A stretch of 64,000 nt of DNA from Acanthococcus lagerstroemiae. Lineage: Eukaryota > Arthropoda > Insecta > Hemiptera > Eriococcidae. Shown here one piece after another: positions 46,050 to 58,273 of the stretch. A program made the position numbers and the translations under genes. Location of the stretch: assembly GCA_031841125.1 (NCBI GenBank), contig CM063113.1, positions 61,001,211 to 61,065,210 on the forward strand. The letters are read 5' to 3'. The notes below the pieces were generated by a model, which made no database searches, was not told the origin of the DNA, and saw only the letters and a program-made list of their open reading frames with translations. Position 1 is the first letter of the stretch, and each line of letters opens with the position of its first letter.

Positions 46050-47300
46050 TAAATATGTATTATTGGGGGGGGGGAGGAAACTAACAAAAATGCCACTTTA
46101 ATATTCTCAGTTTCTGGAAAATCACCCATAGTCCGTGAAACGAGAGTGGTTCCGAACTAAAAGACCAAGGAGAATCCCTTTCCGTCACCCCACAAAAAAT
46201 AGGTCTGAACCGATTTATACCATCAACCACAAACGATAGCATAAAAACTATAGGAGGCGGAAGAAGGAGGAAGGGAGAAGGACGAAAAATCGGAAAATCA
46301 ATTTACTCCTCTTCCAAATGAGAGAGGAAAATTATTTTTAGGCCCTGTTAGGAAAAATTACGACACTTGGCTGAAAAAGTCATAAAAATTTCCCAAATTT
46401 TCACTCTTGATACGTACATTATTTTAAAAAACAGTCTCCGTGAGTCGAATATTCTGAACTTTGTTACCCTCTTAAAAGAACAGGATTCAGCGCACGTAAC
46501 AAAACATAAAAATCTGGAATTTCAAAACTAAATAAACTTACGGTAGGGTCCATTAGGAGGAAAATGAAAACGGAAGGAAATTACTCCCATCTACACTGAA
46601 AATGTTCCTTCATCCCTGATAAAAATGATTGAAATAATTTTGAAATAGTTCGAAATCGAATCCGTAAACAGAGACCAGATCAACTGAGAGCGACAATCAC
46701 CCATAAAACCATATAATTTGGCGGGAGGACACTGAAATAATACAAAGAAAAATTGGAAGGAAGTTGACTAAAAATAATGGAAAACTACTAGAATCTCACG
46801 AAAAGAAAAACTGTCTATATCTGCCCAAATGTGACCAAAACGACCGAAAACCACTAAGTCGAAACAAAAGTAATCAAAATCACTAGCACCTTAAAAATAT
46901 GTCGCAGACGGATCAGCAACCACTGGAGAGCATTTTCACGTCTCAATATTAATATCGACGAGACTACAGTCTGCAGCCGTATTTTTACTGCGCGACTGCA
47001 GTCTACAGCCATGTTGTTAATATAAATGTCCATGGAAATGTCAACCACTGAACTGAATTGACACCATAAAGAGCAAACCATACGGACTGGCTTCGTGTGG
47101 GGGGAGGAGCGTAACGGATTTCGCTTAAATATACCCATGACTGGAAGAAAAGTAAATTTCCATGTCAACCACTGAACTGAATTATCACTATAAAGAGCCA
47201 TCATTTCGATTCTCGCCTCAGAAGTAACACTCACAAAGAAACACTTTTTTCGTTTATGTGCCAAAGCAAAGACACAAAAGTGTCAAAAAACAACAACAAC
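46050..47300. repeat. A-rich decayed repeats and a 46-bp direct repeat
   Basis: 46050-46900 is A-rich with AAAACGACCGAAAACC-like words and a run of ten G at 46065-46074. A direct repeat centred on TCAACCACTGAACTGAATT begins at 47041 and 47165. A shorter duplicated GACT(A/G)CAGTCTRCAGCC lies near 46960-47010. The open frame 46854-47264 on the minus strand runs through these repeats. Confidence 0.5.
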
Positions 47301-48289
47301 AACTTGAACAGGGGTGAAAGGCCATCGGCATCAATTTTTATTCGTTTTAAAATTTATTTTGAAAAAATTTCGAAGAATTTGGGGGAGTCCCCTCTCTTGT
47401 TGCGCCCTTGAACTTGATTAAGCCTCGTAAGTAAAGATACTTGAATGATCATTGAAGAGTCATAGTTAAAGTTTTAAAAATTGCTCCCACAAGCGTTTCT
47501 CCTAAAATTATCATCCAGCCGAGAATTCAATTTCACGCATTCTTCGACTGAAAATTCGGATAATTTTTACTAAATTCTGGTAACAACTAAAGGGATATAT
47601 ACTGCGCATACGCACTTTTACCATAAATCAATAAAAAATTCGAAATTCTCAGACCTTATACTACATCGCCGCACAGACGAGGCGTAAGGAGAAATGGAGG
47701 TATTAGAAGGGCTGTCTACCTCAAAGCGTTTTCCCATATCCTGACGCCAGCCCAATCGGAGTAATTCCAGGGTAGGGGATGTGGTATCCCGGGGCCACTT
47801 TGGCGCGCGTGCACCGCCATACGCCCTACTATAATCGGATCATACCCATTACATTTTAGTGCAATATTTACTCTACAGACAGCGCCAGAGATACTGAGTA
47901 GTATTACTGTATTAATTATGTGATCTTCATAAGAAAGTGCATCAGATTTATTTTAGCTTTTAGTTCGTCACGCGTTATATTTCTGTTTCTACTATTAAAA
48001 AACTGTCGAAATGATTGAATCCTGTTCCATAATTTCTCTCTTCATCCACTAATACTGCAAATATACTCACAATGTGGGGGGGGGGGGCTGTAAAACTTGA
48101 TGGGTGCAAGAAGAACGTACAGCATGCTTTCGGGAAACCGATACGAGGGATTGAAACGGATCGATTTTTGTTTCCTCAATTCAGAAATGCGGCTAAGGGT
48201 TCACTCTATTTTAAATGAGACCAACGGCAGTACTGTACGATCTAGTATCATCGAACTGTGACAAAATGGAAACTTCAGAGTATTTTCCT
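47301..48289. other. noncoding with GC-rich dispersed repeat fragment
   Basis: A GC-rich patch at 47770-47830 (TATCCCGGGGCCACTTTGGC and GCGCGTGCAC) resembles 54490-54545. A run of 12 G lies at 48076-48087. No gene was seen. Confidence 0.4.
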
Positions 48290-48480
48290 CACGCCCGTCT
48301 GACATCCAGATCTTCGATCATTGTAATTTTGTCAAAATTTAATAGAATTACAATATTTGATACCGGAATCTAGTAAACATTACCAGAATTTTCAGTTAGA
48401 AGGCGTAAAATTAGTGATGTCAGAAACCCGCGGGAATTCCAATAATTTTTACGAGAAAATTCCCTCAGTGTAGTCGAACA
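48290..48480. mobile_element. possible MITE relic of the CACTGAG family
   Basis: It ends CCCTCAGTGTAG (complement CTACACTGAGGG) and contains GAAAATTCCCT, CCAGAATTTTCAG and GTAATTTTGTCAAAATT, resembling the 45365-45602 element. Arms are not well defined. Confidence 0.3.
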
Positions 48481-50000
48481 CACAGCGCACAGTAAGTCGA
48501 TTTTCCGATTTATTTAGTCGCGGGCTTTGTAACAATCTCTAGCATTCTCTTAAACACGACTACAAACTGACGACCCCCTCCCCTACAACAAAATCTATCG
48601 GCCAGTACTCCATCTGCCAATAAGTACACGCACTGCTTACTAAACCAAGTATACGTTTCGGTCGGCAGTTTTTCTCTCCATTCTGCACACGTTGCAGCCC
48701 GGCCGATCGTAACTGCTCAGAGGTTTTCACGCGGAAGCAGGAAGGGCGCGGCGCGTCCGAAGCATGCGCTCGACTTGCGGTCAACCGTGCAGTCGCGGCA
48801 CCTTAAAAAATTGACGCGCACCCAACCAAAAAGCAAATGGTGAACGCGGAACGTTCTCTGGTTGGCAATCCGGCCCCGGCCCGGACGGTCGCCTTACTCG
48901 CTCTCGTTTATCGTATTTGCAGCAGCACAGCAGCACTCACAGGCACACGCACGCAGTACAGTTTGTTCCATCATCGTCGGGTTTCTGCTTCATTACCTCG
49001 GAAAATTTATTCTCTAAACGGCTTTAGCGGTTTTATGGCGGGCGACATTTCCGTTCCTAGATAATAAGTTCGGCGTTAGAATGCGGCGTGGCGCGACACG
49101 ACTCGGCGGCAGCTTACGCTATGTTTCGAGCCTTAGGTATATAATAAGTGCGCAAGTACACGACATATCCCTTAATCTCGTAAATTAAGGCGAAAACCTA
49201 CATCCGTTTCGAAATGGAGCTGTGGCTCGTTGACGGCGTTTACGCGTGACCCACCGTCGGCATCGGGAACTCGTTCTTCAGCTCATCTGGGTAGACAGTT
49301 CGGAGTGCATCGGAGTCATGATCTCGGGACTACTCGAGCTCGAGCCCAGAACGCCGATGATATTACCGGTCGTAGCCGAGCAGAACTAGGAATGCAACTC
49401 AACGAGGGCAGACTCGAGGGAAATTTCAGAGAAATTAGATTTAGTCCCTGTAAGGAACTTGCCAAAAGCCGGATATTTCAGCTGGTTTCGCATGCGAAAA
49501 CAGCCGAGTACGGAAGTGGCTGCTCGATGAATATATAGGTACAGATACGGCAGCCCGGCAGGTTTACGCGAGAAAGAACAACTTCGCACGTCTTAACCAA
49601 ACACGCGTTTTTTAAAGTTCTACGTGTAATCGGCGACAGTAAGGCTCCGATATGGATATAGGAAAAAGCGAGACCGCGTACTAGCGAATATCTGCCGGTC
49701 AGGCGGTGTGGTCTTTGAGAAGACTGCTGATTCCCACGGTGTGTCGCAGCATTGAATCGTCTACTCTCTCTCTCTCTCTACGCTACGATTACATGACCGG
49801 ACACGACTGTAATATCGTTTAGTCGTCGACGTCGTCGCCGGGTACGTGTTTTGCTTATCAATCAGAGTAGAGTGAGCGCTTATAATTTCCCACATGGACG
49901 TCGACGGTGAGAGAGGCAACCCACGATCGTCGTTGAGCGTCGTCTACATCGCCACCGCCTTACCGCCGCCGCTACCCCTGCAAGAGTCCAACATCACCCG
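48481..50000. promoter_or_regulatory. CpG-rich, repeat-poor block
   Basis: CG density is high at 48660-48920, 49070-49130, 49310-49420 and 49800-49980, contrasting with the AT-rich flanks and free of transposon marks. Short frames (49230-49538, 49894-50310) show no domain. It could hold an alternative omb promoter with a noncoding first exon or an enhancer; neither can be demonstrated from sequence. Confidence 0.3.
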
Positions 50001-51471
50001 AACTAATCCCGTACGTCAGAATCTGCGAAACATGAGACAAAAGATGCGCCTGAAATCGAAGCGTATATGCAATACATTTTGCATGTACGCTGTATGTGCA
50101 GTAGAACAGAGATCGCGAAAGTTTGATATGGGTCCTGATTTTCTCTCGACGGCATTGGAAATCAAAAATTTGCGAAGAAAAGTGGGTCTCAGAAATTTCA
50201 ACTCTTCATCTTCCATTTCACTACTTTTCAACTTCTTTCCACTTTTTAAAAGCCCATTACTACTAGGAGATCGAAAGTTGTTTAGTCAACTCATGACAGC
50301 GCTAATGTGATATTAGTTATTTACATCACATAAACTCAATACTCATTTAATGCTTGAAAAGAAGTCTAATTTTATAAATGTAACACGAAATTCTTTTTTT
50401 CCTCTCTCAACTCATTCCTGATTTTTGGTCATTATTTTTCAGTCAAACACTTTCGAATTTCGATATTATCTTACATTGAATATCAACTGACGTATAAGCT
50501 AACAGCTTGATAATACTTTTCGTTTTGAAGAACAATTCCAAATTTGTCGTTTAGTGACGACTTTTATGACATTATAACAATGACAGACTGTACTACATGT
50601 GACATGAGAATATTTCCCTGTTTTTCAACATATTATTTCACTCGATTTTTAATTTCAATAATACTTATCAACATATTAATTACAAAAATAATAGTTATAA
50701 AACCAATCTGTCAATTTTCATACTTTTATTTTCCGACGGATTGATTTCCAGATTATTGAAAAACCTTCTGACAATGTGCGCATAGCCGTTTCATCGTTTG
50801 TTCGTTCGCTCTGATTCTCTTGCTTTGGAAATAGCTGAACTCGAGTGTAGAATCGTCTATCGAATTTTTGTCACTCTGTCTTTCTTCATCAAGTAGTGAG
50901 TGAGGAAGCGTTTTTTTCGTCCTTTCCATTTTTCTTTCTAATTTTCCAAAGTACTGAATAATTGTAAAGAAATCATTTTCCTTCGTAGTGTATTTCATTT
51001 CTCTTCTAGCATAGCGGTAATGTAACTTTTCACTAAATATCTCAGACTCTCACAGCTGGAATTCCATCGCATTTTGCGATTATGCCAAATTTATTAAGTG
51101 GGAATTACATAGCCATATTTCACACATCTTGCTCATAGCCAGATATTCGACTTCTGTCGATGATAATACAATCAGCTTCTTTCTCTAGACTATATCCCGT
51201 TCATCGAGTCACTAGTTTTATAGCAAATTCGCGAGTCGATGTGCCATCTTCCTCGCTTCTTTCCGGAGATGCATCCGGATTTGCTTCTAGAGAATTTCAT
51301 CTTCTTTCTTACAAGGAACCATAACAGTTCCTCGTTCCTTAGAGATATCGGAAGATTCTTTTGATTCTAAGCCAAGCATACTGTATGTAGCAATTTTGTT
51401 TCCACTACAGTGATTGTCGGCAAGTGAGATGTCGGCCTCGTTCCAAATGACAGTAATAGCTAACTGATGAG
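50001..51471. other. noncoding, no gene recognised
   Basis: AT-rich intronic sequence. No repeat or coding feature could be supported. Confidence 0.4.
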
Positions 51472-51664
51472 CGATAAGTCACATTTAGAAAATTTCGTGA
51501 TTAGAGCACTCCTATACGTTGTGGCTATCGCTGCATCGACTTGGTGGAAGCGGCAACCTTCTAACTACAATTGTATTCCTTCTTATTTGTACCTAGTCGA
51601 CGTAACCATAGCCACACCGTATAGGAGTGCTCTAATCGCGAAAGTTCCTAAATGTGACTTGTCA
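51472..51664. mobile_element. 193-bp foldback element
   Basis: Arms of about 68 bp pair closely. AAGTCACATTTAG, GATTAGAGCACTCCTATACG and GTGGCTAT occur on both strands, and both arms end inward at GTCGAC-like words. The open frame 51467-51694 runs through the whole hairpin and is not evidence of a gene. Confidence 0.88.
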
Positions 51665-52030
51665 CGTTTTGGAAGAACGCTCTTTAATTGCTAAGCAAAG
51701 AAAAGTTGTAATTGCTTCTCGATAAAGAACTGGCTCCGCTACACTCAAAATTTTTCAGAAAGATTATGGTCTTTCGTTCAGCTGATCTTGTTATCGCCAG
51801 GTGCTCCATAGGGGGTGCATTCATTCGTTTAGCAATTTTTCGAAAATATGGTCAAAAATATCGATTTTCGGATTTTTAGCGTTTCTGATAGAGTGAACCT
51901 ACGCTCTTTCGTGCAGCTAAATTGATTTCCTATAGAAAATGTAATTTTGGGCTTGACGTTGAGTAAAAACTTTGATTTTATAACATTTCTTTACATAAAC
52001 AACTAATTTTGCCAACAATCAAGGAACTTT

Positions 52031-52331
52031 TAAGGTATTTAATTGAGATAACCAGATATACTTACTAGATAAATTTATGATCGAATGAGGTCTTGCGGCG
52101 CCTTCAAAATGCAAAATTTGCTGAGTTATTCGTATTTAAAGTTGAAATTTTATATTATTCTTACAATAAAAACTTCGAAGATTTTTCTCAAGACTTTGTT
52201 TTTTTGATTTTGAAATTTCAACTTCAAATGCGAATCACTCAGCAATTTTTGCACTCGGAAAACTCCGCGAGGTCTCAATCAATCAGAAATTTCATCTAGT
52301 ATTATCAGGTGGTCTTAACTCAATACCTCAA
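52031..52331. mobile_element. 300-bp foldback element
   Basis: Arms of about 120 bp are inverted copies. The left has AGGTATTTAATTGAGATAAC, GAGGTCTTGCGG and TTGCTGAGTTATTCG. The right read inward has AGGTATTGAGTTAAGAC, GAGACCTCGCGG and TTGCTGAGTGATTCG. GTTGAAATTT is near the centre on both strands. Confidence 0.85.
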
Positions 52332-52689
52332 TAGTGGGACCTTATTAGGAAAACGTGCACATTTATGCCATTGTTTTACTTAACTTGATATACCACCTTT
52401 TAGGACCAACTTTCAATCCACATAAAGCACGTTCAACAACACACTTCGATTTCGTTCGTTGTTTTGCCACAGAAATGACCCTCTGATATTTTCATGAAAA
52501 CCGATTTCTATAACAAGCCAGTTAAAAAAACTGTTTTATACCCATTTTCGAGGAGACAGACTTGACGGTTCGTTTATACGTGTTTTGGGAAGAAGTCCAG
52601 AAAATTGAAGCGTTAAAAAAACGAGTTGAATCTCCAAACTTAGATCAATGAATTGAGCCTCGTAGTAGGCATTACTTCAATGCCCTCCA
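52332..52689. other. noncoding, nothing recognised
   Basis: AT-rich sequence with no supportable feature. Confidence 0.4.
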
Positions 52690-53470
52690 CTTATTCATCC
52701 AAATACCGACATGTGCGAGTCTATGTGTGTCCGGGGACCGGGGAGGGATGGAAGGTTGACGTTTCAGCACAGTGTCTGGTCCGCGAAAGATGAAATCGGC
52801 CGGACCATTTTTCTAAGCATGTCCAACCCTGAGCGTATACCTGTATTATACTGTTTTTGTAACCGCGTAAAGTGTGAGCTAAGCTCCGTCCTCTCCTCGC
52901 CGGATATAATCGATCATAGATGATCGTCATCGGTTGGATACTGACTGGAAAAAAGAGATTTTTAAAGCGCGGCCGATGTTCCGAAACTGGTTTTTCGGTG
53001 AACTTGTTAGCATAGATACAACCGAGCCGAACACGTACGAGAGCGGATTTAAGGCACGCAAACGAATTGGGGGCTTATGTGCGCTTCGAGTGTGAATCTC
53101 TACGAAACGTGATTTCGAGGCACAATGAATGAATGAAGGCGTCGTCCGGGAGAATCGTAATTTGGAGGACGCTGCGAGTTGTTGGTTTTTCCTCCGTGCT
53201 TCTCAGGCTGCCTCGCGGCGCCTCTGTCACGCTCTCTCGCTCTCGTCCTCGGCGTGGTTCCGACTCTCCGTCATCTTCAATTCATCTTCAGCCCGGCGCG
53301 TATATGCGATGTGTATACGTACATGTTAATCGGATTTCGTGAAAATTATACGAAGTTATACGTATACTACCTATATAGCGTGCGCGATAACGAGAACTGG
53401 TTTCGGAGCGATTTTAATCGAGGTTTTATAATTGACCGAACGTGGCAACGGTGGTGTTGGTTTTTGTAAA
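52690..53470. promoter_or_regulatory. CpG-rich block
   Basis: CG-rich and repeat-poor, particularly 52960-53300 (GCGCGGCCGATG, TCCTCGGCGTGG). Three overlapping short open frames at 53129-53469 cancel each other as coding evidence. Candidate regulatory or noncoding first-exon sequence. Confidence 0.25.
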
Positions 53471-53928
53471 AAGAGGACGTGACTGTATACTGAAGTATTA
53501 CCAGCGTTAAGTACCAGGGATGCGTGTGTTCGGAATGGTAATCGATGCGGTATACCCGTTCAGTCGCCCATCATAAGCTGGAAATTGATTTTCATTCCAG
53601 AGGTGCCGATTTGCACGATCAAGCGAGACAAATGAGACCGCGTCTTGGTGAACTGACTTTGGTTGGTGACTCGATGTTATGCCTCGTCTTCTCAGACAAA
53701 GATTGTAAGGCATGAGATGAAGAGTGAGGAAGATCGGCTTGTCAGCGCCGGAGAATTACGACACGGGGGGGGGGCAGAAATAAAAAGCGTTTGTTATAAC
53801 TTTCTTTCTTTGGCGTAATATGTACACAAACGAATGGTCAGGGACAGGGGTCGCTTTACAACGATGCTGGTCGTGCACTCACACTTGCCAACTCGCAGAT
53901 CTTAGCGTTATGATGGTGCTCGTCCTCA

Positions 53929-54200
53929 GAGCACCAGATACTGGATACTGGCGCAGGAAGAATAACCAAAGATCCAGGCAAACTGAATCCGTACCAGGGC
54001 ATCAGATTCTAGATACAGTACAAGGCAGAGAGATTTACAGACTAGACCCCTTTCGGTTCTGTCTCGGAGCACCAGACAACTGGATATGCCGACGAGAGAA
54101 GATCGAAAATTCTCCGATTCGAATATCAGCAACTGAGCACCAGATACTGGATCCAGCACGCAGCGGTGTATACCGAAGCAAAACTGAACGTGAACCTCGA
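53929..54200 (+). repeat. four-unit minisatellite, about 68-70 bp period
   Basis: The word GAGCACCAGATACTGGATAC and variants begins units at 53929, 53997, 54067 and 54135; the rest of each unit is diverged. A plus-strand frame (53820-54215) stays open across all four units, but the encoded units are not clearly conserved. A lone related word lies at about 55747. Confidence 0.7.
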
Positions 54201-54555
54201 CTCGAAAAGAAGTGACTACATGGCCGTCCATTCGTGTTTATATAGCCTGGCCATGGCTACTTTCACCAGTCGGGACATAATCTGAAAAAGTGCAAAACTA
54301 CCCACCGCAGACTCATTGCCAGCGACAACGGTCGCGCTACGAGCCAGGTTTCTTTCTGAAAATAGGAATTCGTCGCTTTCCACGATGGGCGGGCCTCACC
54401 TGCTGGTTATACCCCTGTTCAAAACCTTCCATTATTTTAGGACTCTCTATAACCAGTTTAGATTGATTACAACTTATCCTAATTTGCATAGGGGGCGCGA
54501 TGTCCCGAGGCCAAATTGGCGTGCATGCACTATCATCGGAAACATTCCTTAGAGT
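54201..54555. other. noncoding with dispersed GC-rich repeat fragment
   Basis: 54490-54545 (GATGTCCCGAGGCC, TTGGCGTGCATGCAC) matches the 47770-47830 patch in about four of five positions over 30 bp. Nothing else was recognised. Confidence 0.4.
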
Positions 54556-54770
54556 CCCGCTTATCTCATTAAAATTATGATATCACAAGATTGTTCTAAG
54601 TCACTTCAGAACACATTAAGGTACGTAAAAACACTTCCCAGATACAATTAAGACTCATTAGGGCTTGAAACTCTTTCAATACTCTCCAAGATTCGTTAAG
54701 ATTAATAAAGAAATTAGGGCCCTCATAAGTTGTCGAGGATTTTGTCAAGATTAATTACACAAGCAGACAA
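54556..54770. repeat. decayed CAAGATTCGTTAAGATT-type stretch
   Basis: TCTAAGTCACTTCAG, CAATTAAGACTCATTAGGG and CCAAGATTCGTTAAGATTAA words recur. It has the same character as the other AGTCTTAA stretches, read on the opposite strand. Confidence 0.45.
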
Positions 54771-57129
54771 ACATGCAATGTATAGAAAGATCAGACTTCA
54801 GAGAAATCCTGGACCGTTGCGATGTTTCATTCCTTCTCAGAATGAGTTACCAGCTGAATTTTGCAACAGAGGTTTGAACATTGGAAGGATCATGAGATTG
54901 AAATGTGGTATAGCATTATTCCGAGACTATACATAACAATAACTGAATGGAGAATTCTAGATAGCAAATAACTTCAAAAGAACATGTGGACAGCCGCAAC
55001 TCCGTAAAAAATGACGTCAGTTCCAATCGCAGCTCTGTCGGAAGTATAAACGTACAGGAATCGCCGATAAGCGCAGCCATCAGTCTACGGTGTGCAGAGT
55101 ATCTCATACGCGACATGTGATTCCTAGCATTCGTTATCGATTAACCGGCCATAAACTGAAACCGGGTACTGCTGGATAGGGCTACAGTGGCAGGGTCAGA
55201 AGGCGCCGATGAGCCTATCTTATGTCTCGCCGATCGCCACTTCGCATTTTCACTCGGTCGGCCTTCCTTCTAATCTGCGTTTGTTTACATTCAGGATGCA
55301 AACGTATCGCGTTTCGCGATTACAAACAGCCCGACGCGGCAGTGCGACTTCCTGCCCATGCAACTATTTTCGCCTAAATCTCAATTGTTTACCTTCATCT
55401 TCGATATTTATATTATCTGAAATGATGATACAGCTGTTTGACGAAGTTGTAAACGCGGCAAGGATAGATGGGTATACATGGTTCCAAAAGCCGCCTTTGT
55501 TTATAGTACGAAACGATGCGATTATGAGTTGCCGAGAAAGGTGTTCCACTTTCGCCGGTAAATGTAGGTATACTGGCTTCTGCTTTCGTTTCGATTTTTC
55601 AATCGTGTAAGTTATAAAGAAGTTCACACACAAAGGCCAGCGCCGAAAGACAGCACACAACAGTTTCCTCTGCTCGAAAAACAGAGCCAAAATGACACCA
55701 GGCTATCAGGTAGGATCAAAGTATAAACGCGTTCTCATCAAATACGAGCACCAGATCGAATATCAATGAACCCGACGTCGGCAGCGTTGCTCGACCAAGA
55801 CCTTTTTCTTTCCTGTCCTCTTCTTTTGTTTCAAATACAAGGGCTAAGCTCAAAGAGATTGGTAAGGTCGTCCTCTGCGTCCAATCGAAAGCGGACAGTA
55901 CTAGCTGGGTATCAAGTTTATAACCAGAAAGAACGAGTTCCAATCGAGTTTCCAGCAACAATGGATGCGAATGCACTGGTAACAATGGAAAAACGGCGAC
56001 GTCGAGGACACCGCGTATGATACTCGTAGGTAAAAACGTGAACGGGCCTCAACCTTCACTTGACTCTCTACGATACCACTGCTCGGCGAATGTGCACCAA
56101 CTTTCAGTTTTCGACTGATGATGGTATTCATAATAATAACCTCAATGCGCTGTCGCGAAAAGACAATACATACACCTATCTCCTCAACCAGAGATGAATA
56201 TTAATGAGGACCCCCCGCAGTATACCCAATTTATCAAAGCGCGCAGAAAAGGCTAACCTCGAACTGCCTCTGTTGCGCAGTGACTGTATGAGTGCACTTT
56301 CAAAACCGTACATTGTCAAACCAAGGTTGTCATTTTCGGTTTTCTTCAACTGGCTAAGCAGTAAGACAAAATTCTAAGGCCTACCGCCAAGGCACTGATC
56401 AATGCTTTTTGAAGTACTAGAGGATGAAATTCGAATACGCTGGAAGACATTTATGCAAGTAACTCTTTACCATACCCGCTTGACTATTACATCCTAGAAC
56501 TAGAAGGGATAAGCTTTCGTAAACGGAATGGAAAACAATCCGTTTAAAATCCTATGTACCTAATGCATTTTCTACATAAAAAGTATAAAAAGTAACAACG
56601 TCTACCAATAACAGGTTTACGAGAAGAAAAACTATAAATTCAATTCATCGTCAATATTTCTTCAGCTGATTTTCGCCACTTCCGCCTCCGATTCTCAATG
56701 TAGTATTCGCGTAATTTTAATCTAATATTAATTTTAACGAAAAGGAACGCTATAGATATTAATATTGACATGTTTTAAATACCTGAATTGATGGTGCAGG
56801 GGAGGGGGCAGCAAAAGATGTACTGCCTACGGGCGGCAGAAACCTAAATCCAGCCCTGACTGGTTCCTGCTGAGTCAGATAGTAATCGTTCTGAAACACC
56901 TTCTGTAAGATATGTATATATTCGGACAAAATTGAAAAGGGGGATTTTCTCAAGGTTATTCGTGAAGTACTTTTGAAAATATTGATCGGAATCGAAATTT
57001 TTTCTGGGGAATTCGTCACGTTATCAATGAAAACCCTGACCTCCTCCTAAGTGCCAGGCGAGTTGCAGACAAAAATTAAAAAATTGAAGCGGCAGATTTA
57101 TAGGCAAAAAATGCAGTCAAGACAGTCAA
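54771..57129. other. intronic sequence, no gene recognised
   Basis: Base composition is more balanced at 55000-56150. Overlapping frames occur on both strands (55209-55610 plus, 55690-55364 minus, 55985-55716 minus) without recognisable domains or flanking splice sites that decide a strand. Confidence 0.4.
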
Positions 57130-57300
57130 CCGTACCGAGAGCCAGCTAGCAATTTTGTCATTCAGTCAGTTATCCAGCCAGACAGATAAACATACGATCA
57201 GATAGACAGACAGATAGATGGGGCAGCTGGAAGATGAACAGACGCACAGTCGAATAGATGAATGATGGACAGGCAAGCAGGCAGCTCCCAAAACAAGTGG
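57130..57300. repeat. CAGA/GATA tetranucleotide decay
   Basis: CAGCCAGACAGATAAAC, GATAGACAGACAGATAGATG and GGACAGGCAAGCAGGCAGC are decayed tetranucleotide repeats, like 7540-7700. Confidence 0.6.
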
Positions 57301-58265
57301 AGCTAAGAATCATGATCTAACATTCGGGAATCAAGATCTCTTCAGCTTCCGTTTTTCTCTGTACTCGACAGACAATGCCGAAGACAAAGATTAGGATAGA
57401 GAACCCAACAGACAAGACTTCTTCGGCTCTATAAATCCCGTATATTGATTACGGGTTACGTGTCACCCTGACGCGTTCTTTGGCTGCCAACTTTTTAAAT
57501 CCTACCCGTTTATCCATAGGTCTGTTTTTTTTGGGCTTTCACTTTTTCTCGTCGCCATTGGTCTCTGTATTTGCCATGTCTTTCCTGAGAACAAATCCAG
57601 AAACCGATAGTCAAGATCTCCATCCCTCAATTGCAGCTCACTCTCTTTATCAGTAAGCCAAATCCTAATTAATTAGGAACAGATGTAAAATTACAAATCG
57701 GATGACTTTTTGTTTCTGCTATTTAATTTCAAAAATGTTCATCAGTTAGTGAGAAACATCGGATCGATAAAGAGAGTCGGTGAGAATCCCTTTACTGGTG
57801 GTTAGGTCAGGAAGCGAAGTCCACAAGTATTGCGAATTTTGATAGCGATTAACAAGAGGGAAAAAACAAACATTTTTAGGGCAGCCATCAACTTTTCAGA
57901 TTACGTTTCGTAAGAAAAAAGACAATGGATATTTCCACGGCAATAACGAATATTTCAGTCGGTGCAACAAATTTGAGCAATTACAGACGTTTCCTAATCC
58001 TATCTCAAAACGAGGTTTGTCGATTACCTAAACGTAGAGTAATAGTACACCTTGATCAGATTCTCTTTTGTAAGTTGTTATTCACAAAAATTCACATATT
58101 TGCCCAGTGATGACGAACCCATGGAGGGAGGGCTACGAAGGGGCCCCACCTTTTTTACTATAGATTGGGTCGGACATTTACCTTGATGGTGAAAAAACAA
58201 CTGGAACCCTTTCAATTCAATATGAGAGTAGAGGGACAAACACAGTACTTCGACATAAAATAAGG
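57301..58265. other. noncoding, nothing recognised
   Basis: No gene, transposon or tandem repeat could be supported. Confidence 0.4.
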
Positions 58266-58273
58266 CCTCTCGT

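Noticed and set aside
46854..47264. 136-codon minus-strand open frame
   Set aside because: It traverses local direct repeats and has no domain character.
53929..54200. CRISPR-like spacing of repeated words
   Set aside because: Units are diverged tandem repeats in eukaryotic DNA with no conserved repeat or unique-spacer structure.
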